Source: Isochrysis galbana (taxonomy: Eukaryota > Haptophyta > Isochrysidales > Isochrysidaceae). Taken from it: DNA of 64,000 nucleotides. Location of the stretch: contig CM030937.1 of NCBI GenBank assembly GCA_018136815.1, forward strand, positions 4,710,226-4,774,225. Reading direction: 5' to 3'. A program made the translations under genes and the position numbers. Of this stretch, positions 9,555-19,239 are shown in pieces. A model generated the notes under the pieces. The model searched no databases, was not told the origin of the DNA, and saw nothing but the letters and a program-made list of their open reading frames with translations. Within the stretch, counting starts at the first letter, position 1. Each line of letters opens with the position of its first letter.

Positions 9555-10128
9555 CGTACAGGGCTAGCATCAGTGTGCGTCTTTACACCACTACAGCTGC
9601 CGCCGCATCGAGTGAGCGAGCGTTTGCATGGCTTTGTACATTGATCAGCCCTCTTTGGTGCAAAACCCAACCGATTAGTCGAGAAGACAAGGACTTAACG
9701 ACTTTTGAGCAGCAACACCCCCCCCCCCGATACCAATACCAAAGACAAAGGAATGAAGGGGGTAGTGTAAAAGGTGTGAGTGTTCTATGTTCTGGGGTAT
9801 AGGCGATGGCGTGAGTCAGTACTGTGAGTGCGTGGTCCTTTTATAGCTAGCGCTTGTAGCCTGAATCTTCAGATGTTTGTTTTCACTGTGTTTCTAGTGT
9901 TTCTAAAAAAGCCGAAAACAGCTGTTTTTGCAGTGGCTTTAGTTAGACCTAACCCACTGTGTTTAACATAAGAGTCGACATGTGACATGTACGGGTACGG
10001 GGGGTGTCGCTTGATGGCGGATGGCGGGGTTTAAGGGCTGGGGATGTGGGGGTGGCAACTCTTTACAGGCGGCTTGCCTTCATTTGGTCTCCTTTCCCTC
10101 AGGGTTTCTTCCCCTCCCGTGGGGACTC
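9555..10128. other. Convergent intergenic region with dispersed repeat
   Basis: Bases about 9710-9880 contain a dispersed repeat: GATACCAATACCAAAGACAAAG, GGCGATGGCGTGAGTC and AATCTTCAGATG. A related copy is at 39515-39640 in inverse orientation and partial ones at 31925-32060 and 58060-58145. No gene is seen. Confidence 0.45.
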
Positions 10129-10719
10129 TCACCCTACCATGAGCCCCCCCGCGAGCACCCCGAAGGAGAGGCCCAGGGCCCAGGAGCCCAGGAGCACCAC
10201 GTACGCGACGAGAACGGCGTCGCCTTGGCTCGGCATGAGGGCGCGCCCCGAGAGGGCCTGGTAGACGCCCACGCCGAGCACGGCGTAGCCCGTCCCCTTG
10301 TGCGCGACCTGCCACACAGCGCGGCGTGTGGTGCGGGCGGCGGGCGTGCCGCGCACGAGCGCGTTGAGCGGCTGCAGCAGGGCGAGGGCGAAGGCGACGA
10401 TCCCGAGCGTGTGATGGGGGTGCGAGAAGTGGCGCCCTCGGGGCACCGACGCGACGGCGAGCGCGACGCCGGCGGCGGCCACCGCAAGGCCGCTTCCCTG
10501 AGACCTGAGAGAGCGGAGAGCGGGGGAGGGAGGGAGTGCGTTGTTGGGGTTTCCTCCTTTTTGGGTGGGAGGGAGGGCCGATGGGGGGCTCGAGGAGGAG
10601 AGACACACCTGCACCGCGCGATGCACGATGCACACGGAGCCAGCGGCCGCCGGTGAGCCGTGAGCGCCAAGCGAGCGAGAGGAAGGCGCCCGAGGGGAGG
10701 AGCACGCGGTCTGCGTCAA
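10129..10719 (-). pseudogene. Cytochrome b561 transmembrane gene, 5'-truncated and frameshifted
   Basis: Minus-strand exon 10497-10129 encodes a textbook b561 core: GSGLAVAAAG, then HFSHPHHTLGIV, LLQPLNALVR, WQVAHKGTGYAVL and two further hydrophobic helices, with the His pairs that ligate haem. An intron (10608-10498, 111 bp, GT-AG) separates it from an upstream exon. There a 7-bp tandem duplication (GATGCAC GATGCAC on the plus strand, 10620-10633) shifts the frame. Before it one frame reads GAFLSLAW and GGRWLR; after it another reads VHRAVQ, and the two together match the b561 'W...HR..Q' region. Upstream helices and any DOMON domain are missing, replaced by a retrotransposon fragment at ~10870. 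Such proteins move electrons across membranes using ascorbate. I read this copy as inactive, barring an assembly error. Confidence 0.65.
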
Positions 10720-10869
10720 ACTGCGTATTTGTCCTCTGAGTTGTTGGATTGCATCCTTCGCTACACGGATCTTTTCGTAATACTGCCCTTTTTTTTGTTC
10801 TATATTGGATGAGCAACTTCCGAATTGATTCTAATCCTATTTTGAAACACATTAGAAGTCAATTTCATA

Positions 10870-11345
10870 TGCTAGGACGACGAGTTCTCTTCCGGCCAAT
10901 TGGTTCCTTCTTTGCTCTCTCTGTTGACTGTTGACCCACCGTGGCTTTCGCTCCCGTGTTTATTACGTGTTGTCCTTGTTTATGTTAAAAAGTGGTGTGG
11001 CGTGTCTTCGTACGCACCTAGCAGCCGTCGCAGCGCTCTGCGATCGAAGCCGTACCGTGACCCCCCGTACCCTTGAGCCCCTACTGCCTTGTGTGTGGTC
11101 TCTCCCTAGTAATCACCCACTAGAGAGTGACTCAATCTGTTCCTATGGACCCATCACCGCCCTCTGCACTGCCACAAATTCGCCCTCGCCGCCGCGCGCG
11201 GACCCCGTTACCACTGCACCCGTGCTCAAGCCTTCCCAAGTATCTTCACCCGCTACCCAAGTCGATAGGCCGCCTACGGACGCGTGGGTTGCCAAGGATG
11301 GAGTCTCAGGAGCCTTACCCGGATCCTGGGAACAGTCCATCTCCA
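10870..11345 (+). mobile_element. LTR-retrotransposon 5' fragment (leader and gag start), copy 1
   Basis: Bases 10870-11313 match 28981-29415 in the opposite orientation. The block has a leader followed by an ATG at 11144 starting MDPSPPSALPQ; the other copy starts MDPSPPSAPPN and stays open longer, giving a Pro/Ser-rich Gag-like N-terminus. Here the frame is shifted after a few codons. No PBS, RT or integrase is seen, so this is a fragment. Its position immediately upstream of the b561 exons may explain that gene's truncation. Confidence 0.5.
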
Positions 11346-11818
11346 CAAATAAAGCGATGCACTGAAACAGGTGCTTCCGATTTCACCTATTTTCGTGAAG
11401 AACCCTGCCTAGATCATCCTATCTGTGGGTGGTTGGGCCATCGCATTGTGTCTCGGCATGCCCCTTGCGGCTTGCGGCCCCGCGGCCCCGGCGGCGCATC
11501 GCCTGCGGGTGAGAAGCTGTGACTGTGAGCTGTGAGAAGAAATACTGAAGAAACCGAGGCGAAGCACCTGTTTCGGTGCTCCGGCAGTAAGGAGTTTAAT
11601 ACATGCGCGAAAGTAGTGATAGTGAGCCCAAGGCTGCGCGCGCGCTGAGAACAATACGACGATTTTACTTTTTTACTGATATGTGGGACTGATGTGGAAA
11701 ATAATGTACTAAGTAGAGTAGTTCCACATATCAGTAGTACTACTACTCTACTTAGTATGTGCGGGTGGAGGGCAATATTCAGATACCGCCGGGGGCCCTG
11801 GCCCCCGGCGGGGACCTG
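11346..11818. other. Intergenic with nested hairpins upstream of the oxygenase gene
   Basis: An inverted pair GAAACAGGTGCTTC (~11364) and GAAGCACCTGTTTC (~11561) frames 200 bp. Nearer the gene, TACTGATATGTGG pairs with CCACATATCAGTA and CTAAGTAGAGTAGT pairs with ACTACTCTACTTAG (11675-11756), making nested hairpins. Either can be mobile-element ends or promoter structure. Confidence 0.4.
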
Positions 11819-13994
11819 ATGATGGAGGGCCCGGCCGGCCACTCTCTCGGAGCGGCCACCCCGGCTGTGCGCGTGGCGATGATGGACGACGAGAGCGGTG
11901 ACGGTATCCAGTGGGAGCACTACGGGGTCAATGCCGAGGTCACGGCCGTGCAGCTGGCCTCAGAGCGCGCCTCGAAACTCCCTTCAAGCTCTTCGGAAGG
12001 GATAGAGGCGCCCTCAACAGGCTTGGCTAGCTCAGAGCTGGCGGGAGTGTGTGCCAAGGCGGAGATGGAAGAGGCAGGCAGCAAAGTTGCGTCGCGCGCG
12101 AGTGACCGGCAACTACTGCTGCGCGCGCTGCATTTGAGCGCCGAGCTGGCCGGCATGGCAGGCGTGCAGCCAACGCCGCTATATCGGCCACACTGCGATG
12201 TGGAAGAGGCGCGGGGGAATGCTGTGGAGTGGCCGAGTGAGGAGGCACCAGTGCTTAAGGTGGGCGCTCGCACATACGCCTCCCACGTGGCGTTGCAACA
12301 CGCCCTCTTCCGACGCGTTCGAGCAATGCTAGCTCAGCGACGCTCCACCACCTAGCCATGCAGGCTTTGCCTAGCGCAGCCATAGGGCAAAGGTACGTCG
12401 CCGAGATTTCGGCGGAGCGGGGCATAGCGATAGTGCGCTCCCGTCATGGCCAAGTCCACATTGTGAGTCGTTCTAGTCTAGTGACTCGTGGATTGTCGTC
12501 TCCGCTGAGGTTGCAATTTCATGGCTCTCCAGATTGGGAAGAGATGTGTGGCTTGCAGGAATGCGTCCAAAAGCCGGGTTGTAATGCTGCGCCCAGCAGG
12601 AATGCCTGCAATGCTGCGCCCCACAGCAATGCCGCAGAAAGATTCGTCGTCGTCATAGAGCACGGGCTGAAAATGCTGACTCCAACGCGGGCGCTCTGCT
12701 CCCACGATGGGCTCCTCTTGCCCAAATGGGTGAGCAAAACTTTGGGACGCGATCTAGGTGCAAGGTCTTATGGCATATAGAAGCACATTTGTACTGAGTT
12801 GCCCGAGAAATGGCACACGTCGTGATAGCGAAGCGACGTGCGCATCGTCGCAGCCGTGGGGGCGACACAATCACCAGAAGAAAGCCTGCATTGCCTTCCA
12901 GAATCGCGGCAATGCTCTCCATGGGTAGTACATGCCCATTTGCTCACCTACTTAGGTGCTCGCAACGGCAGACAAGTACGACGAGATAAAACATGAAATC
13001 GACAACGCCTGGCACGAGCAGAGCTGGCGCGGCAAGACAAACGACCCAAATCGCAATGAGCACCGTTCGTGCGAGTTCGGCTGGTCTTGCATGCCAGGTG
13101 GGAGCAAGCGGCAGCGGCTGGTCCAGGAGTCCGGTGCCCCATGGCTGCTCACGGCGTCCGAATGCCCAAAGGGAAGGAGCTTCTTTCAGCGCCATGTTCG
13201 GCCGTTATTACCCTCGATGTGGAAACGTTTGGTGGCTCACTATCCCGATGAATGCCAACGGATGCTTGATCAAGTGCCAAAGATGTACCGTGTACACCCT
13301 GAGGTCCCGATGTGCAAGGTACGTTTGTAATGCTGCCTCATGTTCTATGCCCTTCATTAGCCCCCTTGCAACGTCGCTTTAGCTAAGCCAACTCGCCCTG
13401 AAAGGTGACCGTTGCGATCAATAACCCTACACCGCTGCATTTTGACGATAACAACGCATGCCTCACCATGTTGGCGGCGTTTGACGTTTCGAGACCCGAC
13501 GACAAGGCTCCACTTGAAGGTGGAGAGCACGTCATCTTCAACCTGTCATTGGACGACGCTATCATTGTCAAGCAAGAAGGCAAGGGGGTTCTCATACTCG
13601 GAGATTACAGGTGTATTTCGCATTAGCAGGAGGAGGGGATAGGCGCCATACTGGTCCTTGCCTTGGTCTACTGCATAGAACCCTCATTCGATGTGTCGAG
13701 GAAACGAAGACTGCAGCCTCATCACCAGCACAGTGCCTACCTTCGGCTCTCATTATCTGATCAATGCCATTGTGCGCTAGGCGTGTCTTGCACGCCAACT
13801 TGGCCGTACACTCAGGCCGCCGCTTCATTATAACAGCGTATACGCCACAGCGCGTCTTGGACCGCATATTGCGCGAGTCCATGGTATCCAAGGAACAAGA
13901 GGTCACCCAAGAAGTCGAGGCTCCCGAGGTTGTCCGCAGTCAAGCCACATGTGGTCGTTCGGAGAAGCAGTTGCGCGTATCTGTCAATGCGTAG
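11819..13994 (+). CDS. 2OG-Fe(II) oxygenase-like protein, possibly TET/JBP-type, five exons
   Basis: Model: 11819-12259, 12364-12729, 12956-13318, 13405-13610 and 13781-13994, 529 aa. All introns are GT-AG (104, 226, 86 and 170 bp) and the frame is kept throughout. Exons 4 and 5 give the double-stranded beta-helix core. PLHFDDNNACL supplies the HxD iron ligands. GGEHVIF and GVLILGDYR follow, then VLHANLAVHSGRRFIITAY supplies the distal His and the 2OG-binding Arg after the intron. This order (HxD, H, then R about ten residues later) is diagnostic of the superfamily, and the LH-N-A-V-GRRF ending resembles TET/JBP-like DNA oxygenases and algal relatives. Substrate cannot be assigned. Exons 1 and 2 are less certain: they lack a recognisable domain and the first ATG in frame is at 11819. 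Confidence 0.6.
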
Positions 13995-14447
13995 ATCCTC
14001 TGCTGCACCGCGGGACCGAGAATGGTCGGTGCCGTGTAAAGGCGCGCCGCAGAGACTTTACAGCTCCCTTGTTTATCAACGTGTGTTGGCTGTGCTGAGG
14101 TGGCAAGGATTATGGCCCGTAGCAATGAGATGGCTGATGCATGCGTCTGCGAGGCCACATCCTATGGCCGTAGAGGCGTCAACGATGGGGACTGTGCCGT
14201 AGGCGAGGTTTGGCCTACAACGCCGGAAGCGCCAAGCGACGTCGTATTCGAGGGCGACCCCTTGGGGTGCCTCACATTGTACATGGAGGTCTGGCCAGGC
14301 GGCTTGGCTTCATCCGGTACCACAATTGCGGGGGTGAGGGGGCGGTGCAGAGTGGACGAGTGGGACCACTGTGTTGTGGAGGAGTGCGAGTGCGGTGTGG
14401 TGCGAGTGCAAAGGGTGAGAATGGACGCACGTAATAAAATAACTGAG
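13995..14447. other. Intergenic, no gene recognised
   Basis: Overlapping short ORFs lack conserved motifs. The last ~60 bases lead into a dispersed repeat. Confidence 0.35.
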
Positions 14448-14528
14448 CGTTAGTACCACTAACACTGCTCCCACTAGCCCGGTACTATCACGACACCCCT
14501 CAGCGCACACCTGCCCGTACGCCTTGAC
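14448..14528 (+). repeat. Dispersed repeat GCGTTAGTACC..., copy 1
   Basis: Contains GCGTTAGTACCACTA, TCCCACTAGCCCGGTACTAT and CACGACACCCCTCA. It matches the reverse complement of about 30365-30455 and, less fully, 43708-43757. The hAT-like element at 14530 has inserted at its end. Confidence 0.65.
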
Positions 14529-14529
14529 G

Positions 14530-15418
14530 CAGGGCCTGTGATTTAACGTTAATCTGGCCATTTCCATGTTGAACAGGCATTTAAGGGAGGTGTTAATATC
14601 GAGCTCCAAAAGGGGTGTTAAACACTAGTGTTAATCCATTAATCTTTCATCTTTGATCCCCGTCTATACATAGCCATAATTAGCCCTACGACCTAAAGAC
14701 CTCTGAGCGCAACTCCCTTGGCCAACAGAATATGCGAAATCTGATGCGCTGGCACGCCGGCGCAAAGGATCTATCGTGTGTTGACGTGCCCGTCATGGCC
14801 ATCCTCAAGAAGTATCGCGAGCTGTCCTCGACTTCAGTCAGCAAGGCCGCTACGCTCATACGCTCATCGCCCGACCGCGCCTCCCGATTATGGTTATGGT
14901 TACCGTTCATCAAAGTGAAAGTGAGTGTGTGGGGGAGCATTGGTGTGCGAGCGCATGTGTGTGCGAGCGCATGTCTTGGGGGCTCGCGCGACTCATTCGA
15001 CAAAATTCGATGGCACAACCACAGTGTGGTGAGCTGTGCGCGGTGCGGCTCATGCGCGCTCGTGGCTCGTGCATCGTGCGTCTACGTGATCGATATGCTG
15101 CCCCAGATTTGAGAACGCTGGAGCATAGGCTACTCAATATGTATTATGTATAATGGCTATATGGGGATGGGGGAGGGGACTGTAGATTAAAGTTACTTGC
15201 TATTGAGTACTGGCCGACGCTAGCAAGCGGCCGGCCAGCAGGCCCTGGCGCGCCGCGGCGCGCGGCGCGCTTCTGGTGGAATGGTCCGCGGGCGGAGGTG
15301 TTAAGCAGAGGGGGATAAACAGTCCCTCAGAACGGTGTTAAACAAAGTTGAACACCTGCCGAAATTGCTGTTGATGCAGCGTGATTAACACCAGATTAAC
15401 GTTAAATCACAGCCCCTG
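14530..15418. mobile_element. Non-autonomous hAT-like element, 889 bp, perfect 8-bp TSD
   Basis: Left end CAGGGCCTGTGATTTAACGT; right end (read inward) CAGGGGCTGTGATTTAACGT, with the inverted match continuing through TAATCTGG. The flanks are identical 8-mers, CCTTGACG at 14522-14529 and 15419-15426. CAGGG termini plus 8-bp duplication are the hallmark of hAT transposons. Subterminal GTTAA words recur at both ends. The interior has no transposase; an ORF near 14732 (RNLMRWHAGAKDLSCVDVP) might be captured host sequence. Confidence 0.9.
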
Positions 15419-15484
15419 CCTTGACGTGCGCTGATGCCACAAATACATACACCCATGCACCCCTTCAAATCCCACCCCCTCGCA

Positions 15485-16060
15485 CAACTAAGTTTATACT
15501 TAGTTCAGCATCAACTAAGTTTATACTTAGTTAGCCCATGGGGGGGCACGAGCCCCCCTCTCTCTCCACTCCTCCCCTGCCATGGGGGAGGAACCACCCA
15601 CTCCTGGCACCTCCAAGAGCCTCCAGGGGTCGCCAGAAGGTAGCTGGAGGCCTGCCGCAGGCGCGCCATCGCGCGTGCCGCAGGAGAGGGGAGAGGGGAG
15701 AGGGGAGAGAGCGCGCGGAGAAGGGGGTGGGCGGAGCGATCGCTCCGCCCACCGAAAAATTGGTAAGTCTCGCGCCTGTTTACAGGAGAAGTCGGGACTC
15801 AGGACGCCGCCAGCCCGGTAGGCGCAGGAGGAAGGGGGGAACGGACCACCGGGGGGGGGGGGGGGGGGGGGGCACCGGACCATATCTAAGCCCTTCACCC
15901 TTCACCCCTATCCCCCTAGTAGTGCACGGGGGGAGTCGCCTGATGGCGGGGGGGGAAAGGGCCGTGGGAGTGGAGGTGTACAAAGTTTTTGCCGCGTGAG
16001 AAGAAAGCAGAGGGTGTACGGTCGCGTGTGCGGTGAGACTATTCAGAATTTAATTAATCT
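15485..16060 (+). repeat. AACTAAGT-palindrome repeat family, long copy
   Basis: Begins with two AACTAAGTTTATACTTAGTT near-palindromes, then CCATGGGGGGGCACGAGCCC. It contains a hairpin around GTAAGTCTCGCGCCTGTTTACAGG (15763-15787), 22 consecutive G at 15851-15872, and ends near GTGCGGTGAGACTATT. The same order recurs at 53147-53890. Shorter relatives are at 40150-40437, 46250-46495 and 57060-57250. Confidence 0.75.
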
Positions 16061-16210
16061 ATGTCTAATAGTAGTATTGTTCAGATATGTTAGCCTAAAT
16101 CCAAAAACCTTTTCATAATCTTAAATCGGACTTATCCATGAAGCGGTGGTAGCCTCTAGAGTACTCTAGTGCAAGACGAGAGGCGGGAGGCGGGAGTCGT
16201 CCGCGACGCC

Positions 16211-17275
16211 ATGGAGGCAGAGTTCGGCGGGACCGCTGTAACAGGGCGGCCTGCGGGGAGCGAGGAGCTGCGGGGGTGGCTGCTTCAGCTGAAGGAGCAG
16301 GTCGAAGCACACGCTCTCCAGCTCCCGCCAGCCAGCCAGTCGTTTGCTTCACCGCCTACCGACAGGGAAAGGCATGCAATGCAGCGCGATGCCTTCCTCC
16401 ATCACCTCCGCAGCGCCTCGCTGCTGCCAGCCAAGGCGGGTTCGGTGGCGAAGAGCGGGCTACCAGCCCACTTTGTAGAATTTGGAGCCGGCAACGGCGC
16501 ACTCAGCTACGCTATCTGGCTCGCGAGCCGTGGCGTATCTAGCTCGTTCCTCGTTGACCAGCGCAAGTCCCTGCTCCTCAGCCTAAAGGAGGTGCAGACG
16601 GAGGTGCCGATGCCAGCTGATGGAGTTGATTGGGGGGTTCCGGCTGGACAGAGCCCTCCAAGCTGGGAACCCCTTTTTGTGTGCGCTGATGTGACAGTAA
16701 TGGGCTCCGAATTCCTCCGGAATACGGTACCAGTCGGGACTTGCGTGGGCCTCGCCAATCACCTTTGCGGCGACGCTCTCGACTGTGCGATCCGTGCAAC
16801 CGTCGAGGCATGGCCTGGGGGCGAGAATGGTACTCTTTCAGCATTTCTCGCGGCGACATGCTGCCACCACAAAATTTCGTGGGACAAGTTCATCGGTGGA
16901 AGTCAGTTTGTAGCGTGGGGCTTTGGCCGAGACCACTTTGAGCAAGTGCGGAGATGGTCGCGGCTCGCACCGCGACGGAGTCGGGAGTCCAGTACCAGGG
17001 CCCGGGTAGTGGAGGAGGCCGAGCTGCTGGGCATCTCGCCTGCTGAGGCAGCGTCGCTGGGCGTGTCTTGCAGGATTCTACTCGACCGTGCACGTATGAA
17101 CTTCTTGGCCAAGATTGGCTTCGAGACTAGATTGCTTCACCACGTCCCATTTGACGCCACTGCGGACAACGTTCTATTGGTCGCGGTGGCACCGCGTCGT
17201 GACACATCTGTTCCGGCAGATGCTATGTCGAATGGGATCTTTGAAGAATCCGACAGAGAGCTCGCGCCGACCTGA
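16211..17275 (+). CDS. TRMT13: tRNA:m4X (2'-O-ribose) methyltransferase, TRMT13/Trm13-like
   Basis: One exon, 354 aa from the first ATG; an upstream in-frame GTG at 16169 is not needed. Family blocks appear in order: HFVEFGAGNGALSYAI (SAM-binding motif I), VDQRK, GLANHLCGDALDCAIR, AATCCHHKISWDKFIGG, the ILLDRARMNFL block and HHVPFDATADNVLLVA. These match Trm13, which methylates the 2'-OH at position 4 of acceptor stems of some tRNAs. The usual N-terminal CHHC zinc fingers of the family are absent. They may be lost in this lineage or encoded in an upstream exon I cannot see. The N-terminal ~90 residues are helical and not recognisable. It is flanked on both sides by repeat DNA. Confidence 0.85.
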   Translation: MEAEFGGTAVTGRPAGSEELRGWLLQLKEQVEAHALQLPPASQSFASPPTDRERHAMQRDAFLHHLRSASLLPAKAGSVAKSGLPAHFVEFGAGNGALSYAIWLASRGVSSSFLVDQRKSLLLSLKEVQTEVPMPADGVDWGVPAGQSPPSWEPLFVCADVTVMGSEFLRNTVPVGTCVGLANHLCGDALDCAIRATVEAWPGGENGTLSAFLAATCCHHKISWDKFIGGSQFVAWGFGRDHFEQVRRWSRLAPRRSRESSTRARVVEEAELLGISPAEAASLGVSCRILLDRARMNFLAKIGFETRLLHHVPFDATADNVLLVAVAPRRDTSVPADAMSNGIFEESDRELAPT

Positions 17276-17443
17276 TGCAGCCTTACATTCGGGTTGGTGG
17301 CGGTGTGCGACGAGTGCAAGACTTGGCTAAGATGAGATCTCCACCCCCACCCTGGTAGGGGCATGTACTAGCGACCTGCGGTGGGGAGTGTTGAGTGGCA
17401 ATTGCTGTGTGCTTGGTGCTTGGGGGCTTACAGGTCAAAAAGA
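17276..17443. other. 3' flank of TRMT13-like gene
   Basis: Short spacer with no motif other than the approach to the dispersed repeat. Confidence 0.3.
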
Positions 17444-17661
17444 ACAAGTTACTTTTATAAGTAGGGGTCAGTGGGGGCCTCGCGCCCCCCTCTCTCCATC
17501 GCAGACACCCGCCCCTGGGTGGGCCTGCACAACCATTCTCAGCCCCTGCCTGTTGGCAGACACGCACGGGCTGAGCATTCAACACAACTGTCCAGACCCT
17601 CGCCGGGCGCGCGCCGCACGCATTTGCCTGCACTGGCCCCCTCATCGTACTGACCCCCCTC
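17444..17661 (+). repeat. Dispersed ~220-bp repeat, copy 2
   Basis: Partner of 4093-4322: the same ACTTTTATAAGT start, GGGGTCAGTGGGGGCC, CAGCCCCTGCCT core and CGTACTGACCCCCC end. Divergence in the middle shows it is an old copy. Confidence 0.6.
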
Positions 17662-19239
17662 TCACCACTGAGCCACACACCATCTGAGCCGCCAGGAAGG
17701 CACCCGGAGCGCCGGCAGGGCGAGCGTGGGAGATCGAAAAAACACAGTAAGAAACAGTGCGAAAATCAGTGGGGCCACATATACCGCAAGGGGGCCTTTC
17801 CCCCCGCGCGGAACGCCTCCGCCTCCGCCCCCGCTCCTCGCTCCTCCGCGTCCTGCGTCCTACGCATACGTAGGCCGCCGCCGCCGCCGCCCGGTCCCCT
17901 GGTCCCCTCCCCTCGGCCGATGGCCGATGGCGAGCCGCTGCATCCGCTATCGGGGTGTTCACATCCCCAACCAAGCCCACGCACGCGTCGCGATCCGCGC
18001 GCGTGGTGGTGTGGTGGTGGTGGCCGCGGTCCCGCGCGCACGCCGTGCTCGCGCGCGCCGCGCACGGGCGCACGGGCGGCCCCCAGCCCCAACCCCGCTC
18101 TAGCTAAAAAAACGGTGGCATAAATGGAGGGCGTTTGAAAGACGGTGAAAGTGAAAAACACTGTTTCGGGCCTCCGAAAAAAAACACTGTTTCTGTCTTT
18201 CACAACTAGGACCGCCACAGACGGCCCCACCACCACTGCTGCCGCCAGCACTGCTGCCGCCACCACCACCACTGCTGCCGCCCCCGCCGCCGATGTCGAT
18301 GTCGACGCTGCTGCGGCAGGCGTCGGTGCCAAAACCCGGTCGGCTTCAGCCTCCAACCTCCTTCTCTTCCCATGTGGGTTGCGGCGGCGACGGGCACAGC
18401 GCCCCGGGAGTTTTTATGGGCTTGGGGGAACGGTCAAAAAATGCAGCCCCCCCCCCCCCGCATGTTAGTAGTTATAAATCACTGTTTGACCGCCCTATCA
18501 CTATGGAAAAGCAACGGGCAACGGGGTGGGGGGGGGCGTTTTTGTAGTCGTCCGTTGAGAGTGAGTGGCCCTTTGGGGCAGGCAGCGATGGCGCCTGGCG
18601 ACGGGCCCCTCGGGAGTGTTGGAGCGGGAGAGAGGGACACGAGGCGCCTCTCCCATGTGAACTCAGTATACACTTAGTTACCCATCTGGCTTGTAGAGCT
18701 TTCGTGTGATTGTCCCAGTCCAGCCAAGTAGACCCCGAATCCCAGATGATGTCCTTCTTCCGTGTCTCTCCCCTCATCGGGAGTTCCGGCGACTGTCTCG
18801 ACTGTAGACTGTGTTGTGTCCATAGTATGCTCGCGCACTTTACTCTGTCGACGGGGACCCCTTGCCCTGTGGGACGGACGACCTTGGAAGCCCACGCCCC
18901 GCGGGGGGAGGGGAGGGAGGGGGGGGCGGCAGCGCGGCCGCGGTGCGCGTGTCGCCGTGCTCCCCCCCCCCCTCTCCCTTCCTCCCTCCCCCCCCTTCTT
19001 CCCTCCCTCCCCCCCCTCCCTCCCCCCCCTCCCTCCCTCCCTCCCCCCCCCCCCCGACGGACCGTCTTCCCCCCCCCGTTCGCCCCCCCCCCCCTTCCCG
19101 CCCACACAGGTTCCGCGTGGGGGGGGGGGGGGGGGGGTCGCGCCGCTGCGCGCGCCAACTTGGGCGAGAGAGCCAGAGCACGGGAAGGGGGGGGGGGGGA
19201 AGGGAAGGGGCAGACCGACGCAGAAGCGCAGCAGGGAAT
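17662..19239. other. Low-complexity intergenic region and NAP1 upstream tract
   Basis: Trinucleotide-rich stretches (CCG/CCT and CAC/GCC repeats at 17810-18300) make long but unconvincing ORFs on both strands. GTTTGACCGCCCTA at about 18484-18497 is the recurring element end. An AACTCAGTATACACTTAGTT motif lies at 18660-18679. From 18955 to 19137 there are dense poly-C/CCCT tracts and a G run, which form the immediate upstream region of the NAP1 gene. Confidence 0.45.

Noticed and set aside
17766..18356. Ala/Val-rich minus ORF of 196 codons
   Set aside because: Reverse of trinucleotide repeats; no conserved motif and no start context.
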